Assembly: GCA_045633005.1 (NCBI GenBank)
Contig: JAZQXT010000035.1
Coordinates: 1 to 12,068 of the forward strand
DNA length: 12,068 nucleotides
Direction: 5' to 3'
From: CAG-390 sp045633005
GTDB taxonomy: Bacteria; Bacillota; Clostridia; Oscillospirales; CAG-272
Under the pieces are notes generated by a model. It did no database searches. It was not told where the DNA came from and worked only from the letters and a program-made list of their open reading frames with translations. Positions 1-4,008 of the stretch are shown here, one piece after another; the first letter of the stretch is position 1; every line of letters begins with the position of its first letter. The translations under genes and the position numbers were made by a program.

Positions 1-567
1 TCACCCGTCAATATCGGTGAGCCGAGAAATCCTTCTGCACTCTACAAGAGATTCCAACTGCTCCTTGAACGGTCGGGCTGTAAGAAGATCCGCTTCCACG
101 ACCTGCGCCACACCTTCGCTACGATGGCGCTCGAAAACGGAATGAACGTGAAGGTGCTGTCCGATATGATAGGACACATCAGCGCGGAGACCACCCTCAA
201 CATTTATTCCCACGTGACCGACACCATGCGAACCCAAGCATCGGTCAAAATCGACCGCAAAATAGGCGGTACAGACGCACCGATGCCTGAAGCGAAGGTA
301 GAGCCGAGAATAGAGGAAACGAGCGCGGTTGACGAAAATTTCGAGCCGTGGCAACCCAAATACCGCAAGCCCGGCACGGGATGCGTATATCAGATCAATG
401 ACAGCCTGTGGGAAGGAAGCTTCTATCCAAGACTCGCCGATGGCAGCCGAAAGAAATTCAACGTATACGCAAAGACGCGTGAGGAATGTGAGGAAGCACT
501 CGCCAAAATGATTGCCGAGAAGAAATCGGAGATAGCAGCCGAGAAGGCAAAAATGAAAACCGCATAA
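1..567 (+). CDS. Tyrosine-type site-specific integrase, C-terminal part (5' end outside window)
   Basis: This is the catalytic C-terminal part of a phage/ICE-type tyrosine recombinase. The frame is open from the first base and ends at TAA 565-567, giving 188 visible residues. Seen motifs: HDLRH with His33 and Arg36, a GH motif (His59) and the nucleophile Tyr69 in NIYSH. The upstream catalytic Arg and the N-terminal domains lie outside the window. After the catalytic domain comes an unusual tail: an acidic linker (about 93-118), then residues 124-175 with a GxxYQ..LWEG...DG..KKF..YAKTREECE pattern. That pattern resembles the AP2-like arm-DNA-binding domain normally at the N terminus of Tn916-type integrases. 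The tail ends in a charged helix. The gene points at a tRNA-Pro gene about 100 bp away, with a duplicated half-tRNA beyond it, so tRNA-Pro is the likely attachment site. The family call is firm; the identity of the element is unknown because the rest lies to the left. Confidence 0.93.
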   Translation, partial: SPVNIGEPRNPSALYKRFQLLLERSGCKKIRFHDLRHTFATMALENGMNVKVLSDMIGHISAETTLNIYSHVTDTMRTQASVKIDRKIGGTDAPMPEAKVEPRIEETSAVDENFEPWQPKYRKPGTGCVYQINDSLWEGSFYPRLADGSRKKFNVYAKTREECEEALAKMIAEKKSEIAAEKAKMKTA

Positions 568-575
568 ACGCAACA

Positions 576-604
576 GAGGGCTGACCGAAGCACGGTCAGC
601 CCTC
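576..604 (+). terminator. Perfect 11-bp hairpin after the integrase stop
   Basis: GAGGGCTGACC (576-586) pairs exactly with GGTCAGCCCTC (594-604) around a 7-base loop, 8 bases after the integrase stop. Its position suggests a transcript 3' end, but it is followed by six A's, not T's. It is therefore not a typical intrinsic terminator and may instead be a 3' stabilising hairpin, or a protein-bound site near the element end. Confidence 0.5.
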
Positions 605-630
605 AAAAAATGCGGTGCAGTAATCAAAGA

Positions 631-664
631 AAAAGAGCTTTGAGATCGCTCTCAAAGCTCTTTT
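631..664 (-). terminator. Intrinsic terminator of the tRNA-Pro gene (bidirectional)
   Basis: A perfect 14-bp stem, AAAAGAGCTTTGAG (631-644) with CTCAAAGCTCTTTT (651-664), and a 6-base loop. On the minus strand it starts at the CCA end of the tRNA and runs into TTTTTCTTT, a standard tRNA terminator. The plus-strand T-run has only four T's, so it may also stop integrase transcripts, less efficiently. Confidence 0.85.
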
Positions 665-739
665 GGTCGAAGTGGCGGGACTCGAACTCGCGGCCTCCAG
701 TACCCGAAACTGGCGCGCTACCACCTGCGCTACACCTCG
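664..739 (-). tRNA. tRNA-Pro, anticodon CGG, CCA encoded
   Basis: Read on the minus strand, the 76 bases fold as a tRNA. The acceptor stem is CGAGGTG with CACTTCG (one G-U pair), then discriminator A and an encoded CCA. The D stem is GCGC/GCGC and the anticodon stem CCAGT/ACTGG, with loop TTCGGGT placing CGG at positions 34-36, which reads the Pro codon CCG. The T loop is TTCGAGT. The T stem GCGAG/CCCGC has an A-C mismatch at 52-62, unusual for a bacterial elongator tRNA. The half from the 5' end to base 38 is repeated exactly at 896-933. The gene is followed at once by a terminator, and its promoter is the one at 819-847, not the tRNA-like promoter further out. Confidence 0.93.
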
Positions 740-742
740 ATT
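702..742. repeat. Direct repeat copy 1 (putative att core), inside the intact tRNA-Pro
   Basis: These 41 bases are identical to 896-936. They cover the tRNA from anticodon-loop base 38 to its 5' end plus two bases upstream. Identity stops abruptly on both sides (T701 against C895, G743 against T937), as expected of a site-specific recombination core rather than slow divergence of a tandem duplication. The neighbouring integrase supports the att reading. Confidence 0.8.
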
Positions 743-764
743 GGTAAAAAAATGAGTGATTTCT

Positions 765-797
765 GTAAGTGGTCAAACATGTGGTCAGACCACTTAC
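765..797. repeat. Iterated GTGGTC sites with a 10-bp inverted repeat
   Basis: GTAAGTGGTC (765-774) is inverted exactly at 788-797 (GACCACTTAC). A further GTGGTC sits at 781-786, 12 bases after the first, and the last two form GTGGTC-A-GACCAC. Three half-sites within 33 bp and about 25 bp from the putative att core fit integrase arm-type or excisionase sites. They also lie in the transcribed leader of the tRNA, where they could form a hairpin. The repeats are seen; the function is inferred. Confidence 0.6.
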
Positions 798-818
798 ATC
801 GGGATTGTTATTGAATTA

Positions 819-847
819 ATTATAGCACAAAAGTGCAGTGTTTTCAA
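819..847 (-). promoter_or_regulatory. Promoter of the intact tRNA-Pro
   Basis: On the minus strand TTGAAA (847-842), a 17-base spacer and TATAAT (824-819) preceded by TGC form an extended -10 sigma-70 promoter. The predicted start near 812 leaves a leader of about 73 bases before the tRNA, long for a tRNA gene. It lies between the two 41-bp repeats, so it appears to have been brought in with the inserted DNA. Confidence 0.82.
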
Positions 848-895
848 GGGGTTTCGGCGGTTTTGTAAATTTTACGTTCGTAATCGGCAATTTGC

Positions 896-933
896 ACCCG
901 AAACTGGCGCGCTACCACCTGCGCTACACCTCG
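896..933 (-). pseudogene. Truncated tRNA-Pro: 5' half only
   Basis: The acceptor 5' strand, D arm and anticodon arm up to base 38 are present and identical to the intact tRNA-Pro. After base 38 the minus-strand sequence changes to an unrelated A/T-rich stretch with no 3' half of the anticodon stem, no T arm and no CCA. It cannot make a tRNA. It is the residue of the host gene left next to its own promoter after integration or rearrangement. Confidence 0.85.
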
Positions 934-936
934 ATT
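896..936. repeat. Direct repeat copy 2 (putative att core)
   Basis: An exact 41-base copy of 702-742 in the same orientation, offset by 194 bp. It is attached on its right to a normal tRNA promoter. It therefore looks like the original chromosomal side of the tRNA-Pro locus, cut off from its 3' half. Confidence 0.8.
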
Positions 937-950
937 TTTGCTTACATTAC

Positions 951-979
951 ATTATACCACCGCCGCGGGCTTTTGTCAA
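951..979 (-). promoter_or_regulatory. Full-consensus tRNA promoter, now in front of a half tRNA
   Basis: TTGACA (979-974), exactly 17 bases, TATAAT (956-951) on the minus strand. The predicted start near 944 is about 11 bases before the tRNA 5' end, the normal spacing for a tRNA gene. This marks it as the original tRNA-Pro promoter. No terminator is visible between it and the intact tRNA downstream, so a longer transcript carrying both could still be made. Confidence 0.88.
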
Positions 980-1025
980 GGTCTTGCGCAAAAAAATTCC
1001 GTTACTCGTGTGATGCGCGTAAATT

Positions 1026-1502
1026 TTAGCATTCCTCGGGAAGCTTTCCGACGTCCACCCATTCCTCAAAGCCCGAAAATCTTTCAAGCTCGGGGATGGT
1101 CAGCTCTATTGCGCTGTTTGCGCTTCCGCACGCGGGGAACACCGTCTCAAATCGCTTGAGCGACTCGTCAAGGTACACGCTGACGCCGTCATTTATCGCA
1201 AACGGACATACGCCGCCCACGCCGTGACCGATCGTCTGCTCGACCTCCTCAAAGGTCAGCATCTTCGCCTTCGCGCCAAAGTGCGCTTTGTATTTTGCGT
1301 TGTTTATCTTCGCGTCGCCCGCCATAACGATGAGTATCGCCCTGCCGCCCACCGAAAATGACAGCGTTTTTGCAATTCTGCACGGCTCGCAATGAAGCGC
1401 CTCGGCGGCAAGCTCCACCGTCGCGCTTGACACGTCAAATTCAAGCACCCTATCCTCCATACCGTGCGCTCTGAAATATTCTCTTACTCTTTCGATTGAC
1501 AT
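1026..1502 (-). CDS. YbaK/EbsC-type aminoacyl-tRNA deacylase
   Basis: A 158-residue protein of the YbaK/ProX editing family, which hydrolyses amino acids wrongly attached to tRNA. Members act on Cys-tRNAPro (YbaK), Ala-tRNAPro (ProXp-ala) and other mischarged tRNAs. Seen: the conserved Lys45 in AKTLSF, the GDAKINNAKYK segment (62-72) and the G-H-G-V-G-G-V-C-P-F loop (92-101). Length matches the family's usual 155-165. The start is at 1502, where GGAGAACGGT precedes ATG; the frame stays open to 1619, but the extra residues do not belong to the family fold and lack a good ribosome site. It lies downstream of the SPFH and RHH genes in the same direction, 97 bp after the latter, and about 90 bp from the broken tRNA-Pro gene. 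The exact tRNA substrate cannot be read from the sequence. Confidence 0.9.
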   Translation of the reverse strand: MSIERVREYFRAHGMEDRVLEFDVSSATVELAAEALHCEPCRIAKTLSFSVGGRAILIVMAGDAKINNAKYKAHFGAKAKMLTFEEVEQTIGHGVGGVCPFAINDGVSVYLDESLKRFETVFPACGSANSAIELTIPELERFSGFEEWVDVGKLPEEC

Positions 1503-1560
1503 ACCGTTCTCCTTTTTTGCAAATTTTTCAGCCAAGCGCCGCCTCGCAATAAACGGGTAT

Positions 1561-1589
1561 AGCACCAAAGGCAAAAAGCCCTTGGTGCT
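1561..1589 (-). other. Hairpin between the RHH gene and the ybaK-like gene
   Basis: The arms 1561-1572 and 1578-1589 pair at 11 of 12 positions around five A's. It follows the RHH stop (minus strand) by about 10 bases, where a terminator would sit, but no T-run follows it. It may be a weak terminator or an RNA-processing or stability element that separates the two genes. Confidence 0.45.
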
Positions 1590-1599
1590 TATCCCAAAT

Positions 1600-1803
1600 T
1601 TATTCAATGTCGATATCAAGCGGCTTGTCGATCTCGTCCGAGACGTATTTGCCGTTTTTCTTGCGCTGGCGGACGCACTCCGTAAGGAGATATTCTATTT
1701 GCCCGTTCACCGAGCGAAAATCGTCCTCTGCCCACGCGGCGATCGCATTGTATAGCTTGGCTGAAAGGCGCAACGGCACTTGCTTTTTTTCGTTTTCTCC
1801 CAT
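1600..1803 (-). CDS. Small ribbon-helix-helix (Arc/MetJ-type) protein
   Basis: A 67-residue protein with the layout of a ribbon-helix-helix DNA-binding dimer: a short strand (about 8-14, QVPLRLS), helix A (15-28) and helix B (31-46, beginning SVNGQIEYLL), with the usual turn between. A basic patch (RQRKKNGK) follows, then an acidic tail ending DIDIE. The start is supported by GGAAAGG upstream. It begins 21 bases after the SPFH gene's stop and must share its transcript. Small proteins of this kind are, from memory, often found directly after SPFH genes in Clostridia and annotated as Arc-family. No toxin gene is next to it, so an antitoxin role is not supported. It might regulate the SPFH promoter, which carries palindromes; that is inference. 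Confidence 0.75.
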   Translation of the reverse strand: MGENEKKQVPLRLSAKLYNAIAAWAEDDFRSVNGQIEYLLTECVRQRKKNGKYVSDEIDKPLDIDIE

Positions 1804-1824
1804 TTTTCGCCTTTCCTTTACTTA

Positions 1825-2847
1825 TTAATACAGACTGCCCGAATTTACTATGGGCTGTGCGTCGCGGTTGCCGCAAAGCACTACGAGAAGATTTGACACC
1901 ATAGCGGCTTTTCTTTCCTCGTCAAGCTCGACCTTGCCGCCCTCGCTGAGTCGGTCAAGCGCCATTTCGACCATACCGACCGCGCCCTCGACTATCATCT
2001 TGCGCGCGTCGATGATGGCGGATGCCTGCTGACGCTGGAGCATAACTGCGGCGATCTCGGTAGCGTACGCAAGGTAGGTGATGCGCGCCTCGATGACCTC
2101 GATGCCCGCCTCGTCAACGCGCTCTTGTATCTCGTCGCGTATCCTCTTCGCCACAACGTCGCTCGAACCGCGAAGGCTTCCGTCGTCGGCAACGCCGTCG
2201 CCCGTGGTGTCAACGCCGGGGGCTACGTCGTAGGGGTAGAGGCGGACGATGTTGCGAAGTGCGCTGTCGCATTGCAGAGAAAGGAATTCCTTGTAGTTGT
2301 CAACGTTGAACACAGCCTTTGCGGTGTCGGCGATGCGCCACGTTACAGCGATTCCTATCTCGATGGGGTTACCGAGGCAGTCGTTTATCTTCTGACGGCT
2401 GTTGTTGAGCGTCATAATTTTAAGCGAGAGCTTGTTGGAAACGACCTCTACGGTGTTTGCAGTACCTGCTGCCGTAAGTGTAGATGCGACGGTCTTTACG
2501 TCGCCGCTCTGGTTGAGCTTGGTCTTAGCGGCGGGGTTGATGGCAGAGCAGAAGGGATTTACCCAGTAAAATCCGTCGCCCTTGAGCGTGCCGATGTACT
2601 TACCGAAAAGGGTGAGGACGAGCGCTTCCTCGGGCTTCAATATCTTGAGTCCGATAAAGGGTATCCAACCGATGAAGAAAGCGAGGATGCCGAAAACTAC
2701 CACCATTACTGCACCGAGGACGACGTTTTCCGTCTCGATCTGTGTTGCGCCGAAAACAAATGCGGCGATAAAGCATATCTCAAAAAGTAGGGTGAGTATG
2801 AGCGCAAGCATACCGCGCTTTTTCGTGGTCAAAATCTTTTCTTTCAT
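1825..2847 (-). CDS. SPFH/Band 7 domain membrane protein
   Basis: A 340-residue stomatin/prohibitin-like protein. The first 12 residues are basic, followed by two membrane segments (about 13-33 and 44-67). The SPFH domain starts at KILKPEEALVLTLFGKYIGTLK (68-89, with GFYWVNPF at 92-99). It continues through the Band-7 core (KLSLKIMTLNNSRQ; GNPIEIGIAVTWRI, 159-172) and a helical stretch (231-300) including the typical AYATEIAAVMLQRQQA. Such proteins assemble into large membrane-microdomain rings; the bacterial client is unknown here. The start at 2847 has AAGGAG seven bases upstream; an ATG eleven codons earlier falls in the promoter region and is not used. An insert at 210-228 (GVDTTGDGVADDGS) is rich in Asp and Gly and resembles a dockerin/EF-hand calcium loop, but it is single and may only be a surface loop. 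It is the first gene of the unit that includes the RHH gene. Confidence 0.9.
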   Translation of the reverse strand: MKEKILTTKKRGMLALILTLLFEICFIAAFVFGATQIETENVVLGAVMVVVFGILAFFIGWIPFIGLKILKPEEALVLTLFGKYIGTLKGDGFYWVNPFCSAINPAAKTKLNQSGDVKTVASTLTAAGTANTVEVVSNKLSLKIMTLNNSRQKINDCLGNPIEIGIAVTWRIADTAKAVFNVDNYKEFLSLQCDSALRNIVRLYPYDVAPGVDTTGDGVADDGSLRGSSDVVAKRIRDEIQERVDEAGIEVIEARITYLAYATEIAAVMLQRQQASAIIDARKMIVEGAVGMVEMALDRLSEGGKVELDEERKAAMVSNLLVVLCGNRDAQPIVNSGSLY

Positions 2848-2871
2848 AATAAACTCCTTCAAGGTTTTTGT

Positions 2872-2890
2872 TGATATCAAAATGATATCA
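2872..2890. promoter_or_regulatory. Two TGATATCA palindromes (candidate operator)
   Basis: TGATATCA occurs at 2872-2879 and 2883-2890, 11 bp apart, about one helical turn. They overlap the -10 box and the start point of the SPFH promoter. Each is a perfect 8-bp palindrome. This placement is that of a repressor site. The region is A/T-rich, so chance is not excluded. Confidence 0.45.
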
Positions 2891-2910
2891 TAAACAAATC
2901 AGCTTGTCAA
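2882..2910 (-). promoter_or_regulatory. Promoter of the SPFH-RHH unit
   Basis: On the minus strand TTGACA (2910-2905), 17 bases, TATCAT (2887-2882). The -35 is full consensus and the -10 has five of six matches. The predicted start near 2875 gives a leader of about 28 bases to the SPFH ATG. Confidence 0.78.
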
Positions 2911-2929
2911 TACCTTTTTTGAAAAAATA

Positions 2930-2958
2930 TTGATATTTTCGGGAAAATGTGATATAAT
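2930..2958 (+). promoter_or_regulatory. Promoter of the lipoprotein gene
   Basis: TTGATA (2930-2935), 17 bases, TATAAT (2953-2958) preceded by TGA, an extended -10 form. The start is expected near 2965, about 25 bases before the ATG at 2991. Its -35 box lies 20 bp from the -35 box of the divergent SPFH promoter. Confidence 0.78.
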
Positions 2959-2990
2959 CAAGGTATAAAAGACGATAGAAGGGCAGTTTT

Positions 2991-3827
2991 ATGAAAAAAA
3001 TATATGCTTTTGCCGCGATATTGCTTATTTTGGCGGCGTTTTGTTTAAATTCCTGCGGCGGCGAAGGTATGCCGATAAGCGCGCCCGAGCACGAGGAGCT
3101 TGCGTGCGCGTTCGTTGACGCGCTTTTGAAAAACGACGTTGAAGCCGCCTTGCCGCTTATCGACGAGTCGCATTTCTCGCGCGAGAATTTTGAAACGTTT
3201 TTTAAGAACGCAAGGGAGTACGTGGGCGAGTTTTCTTCCTATGAAAATAAAGGCATAACCGACTACACCAACGCGGAGCAAAACGGCAAGCCCACCGAAA
3301 ACGCGACCTTCCTTTTTGACACGGACGGCGCAGATTTTTACGTCGGTGTTGCGCGTGTTGGCGGTGCGAAAAAAATATGCGGTCTTGCCGTCAATCCGAC
3401 GCAAACGGGAACTATCGCCTCTATGGGCGGCGCGAACGCGCTTCAATGGCTCGTGCTGATACTCGGAATTGCGACGATAGGCTTTACGGCTTTCGTATTC
3501 GTTGACTGCGTGCGCAGGAAATTCAAGTCGAAGGGTATGTGGTGCGCCATTATCCTGCTTGGCGTTTTGAGCATCGGCTTTTCCGCTGGCAAAACGGGCT
3601 TTATGCCCGCCGCGGGCTTGGGCTTTATCGTTTTCCCCTCGTCGCTCGTCGCCTATTCCACGGGCGGATACGCGCTCTCGCTCGTCGTTCCCGTGGGTGC
3701 TATTGCGTATCTCGTGATGCGCAAAAAGCTTTTGCAAGTGCAAGCGCCAAAGCACCTTGATGAAGATGAGTCTCTTTCCGAGACGCAGGAAGCTCCCAAA
3801 AAGGAATATTACGAGTGGGAGGAATAA
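2991..3827 (+). CDS. Predicted lipoprotein with four transmembrane segments, unknown function
   Basis: A 278-residue protein not assigned to a named family. It begins with a lipoprotein signal peptide: MKK, a hydrophobic stretch (4-18) and lipobox L-N-S-C with Cys22. Residues 32-135 form a soluble domain outside the membrane. Its pattern (EELACAFVDALLKNDVEAALPLIDESHFS..F...) resembles the small NTF2-like DUF3887/DUF4864 extracytoplasmic domains. Four hydrophobic segments follow (about 151-171, 183-200, 205-222, 226-243), then a charged cytoplasmic tail rich in Glu and Lys ending EEYYEWEE-like (271-278). GAAGGG precedes the ATG. It is a single-gene unit divergent from the SPFH gene with close-packed promoters, so the two may be co-regulated. 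A lipobox followed by a polytopic domain is an uncommon layout; Cys22 could instead be an ordinary residue in a first helix. Confidence 0.8.
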   Translation: MKKIYAFAAILLILAAFCLNSCGGEGMPISAPEHEELACAFVDALLKNDVEAALPLIDESHFSRENFETFFKNAREYVGEFSSYENKGITDYTNAEQNGKPTENATFLFDTDGADFYVGVARVGGAKKICGLAVNPTQTGTIASMGGANALQWLVLILGIATIGFTAFVFVDCVRRKFKSKGMWCAIILLGVLSIGFSAGKTGFMPAAGLGFIVFPSSLVAYSTGGYALSLVVPVGAIAYLVMRKKLLQVQAPKHLDEDESLSETQEAPKKEYYEWEE

Positions 3828-3833
3828 AAAATC

Positions 3834-3860
3834 CGACAGGCAAAGCCTGTCGAATTTTTT
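3834..3860 (+). terminator. Intrinsic terminator of the lipoprotein gene
   Basis: CGACAGGC (3834-3841), loop AAA, GCCTGTCG (3845-3852), then AATTTTTT. It begins seven bases after the stop codon. An A-run on the left (3826-3831) lets it work in both directions. Confidence 0.9.
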
Positions 3861-3862
3861 AT

Positions 3863-3950
3863 CCGAGCCGCAAGGCTCGGTATGGAATCTCACCGCAGGT
3901 GAGTATGGAATCCGCCGCTTTGCGGCGGTATGGAATCACGCGAAAGCGTG
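3863..3950. repeat. Array of four perfect hairpins joined by identical TATGGAAT linkers
   Basis: Hairpin 1: CCGAGCC/GGCTCGG, loop GCAA (3863-3880). Hairpin 2: CTCACC/GGTGAG, loop GCA (3889-3903). Hairpin 3: CCGCCGC/GCGGCGG, loop TTT (3912-3928). Hairpin 4: CACGC/GCGTG, loop GAAA (3937-3950). The three linkers (3881-3888, 3904-3911, 3929-3936) are all exactly TATGGAAT. The four stems differ from each other yet each pairs without a mismatch, so pairing is kept while sequence is not. Two loops are GNRA tetraloops on the plus strand. The array lies between two terminators facing each other. It is not a CRISPR: units are 23-26 bp and the variable part is self-complementary. I recall similar TATGGAATC-linked hairpins in other Clostridia drafts but know no established function. 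Confidence 0.9.
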
Positions 3951-3968
3951 TATATTCTTATGCTATTA

Positions 3969-4005
3969 AAAAACAAGGCTGAAACCGAGTTTCAGCCTTG
4001 TTTTT
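3969..4005 (-). terminator. Bidirectional intrinsic terminator after mtlD
   Basis: A 17-bp perfect stem (3969-3985 with 3989-4005) around a 3-base loop, with an A-run on the left arm and a T-run on the right. On the minus strand it follows the mtlD stop within four bases and closes the MATE-TPR-mtlD operon. In the plus direction it also blocks transcription from the left. Confidence 0.92.
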
Positions 4006-4008
4006 CGT

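Noticed and set aside
1..627. A 208-codon minus-strand frame opposite the integrase
   Set aside because: The plus strand carries the tyrosine-recombinase motifs; the minus frame is rich in Cys, Phe and Arg and overlaps the hairpin at 576-604.
756..1013. Short plus-strand frames between tRNA-Pro and the ybaK-like gene
   Set aside because: They cross the duplicated tRNA core and two minus-strand promoters, with no ribosome site or family match.
1503..1619. N-terminal extension of the ybaK-like gene to 1619
   Set aside because: It would overlap the RHH gene and the hairpin at 1561-1589, lacks a ribosome site, and adds 39 residues absent from the family.
1600..1803. Antitoxin of a toxin-antitoxin pair
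   Set aside because: The RHH fold fits an antitoxin, but no small toxin gene is adjacent; its neighbours are an SPFH gene and a ybaK-like gene.
2125..2790. A 221-codon plus-strand frame opposite the SPFH gene
   Set aside because: It is antisense to a recognised SPFH domain and has no family features.
3863..3950. CRISPR array
   Set aside because: The constant part is only 8 bases, the variable parts are self-complementary and 14-18 bases long, and no cas gene is near.
3757..3969. A 70-codon plus-strand frame running through the hairpin array
   Set aside because: It overlaps the end of the lipoprotein gene and the terminator, and its tail is just a translation of the TATGGAAT repeats.
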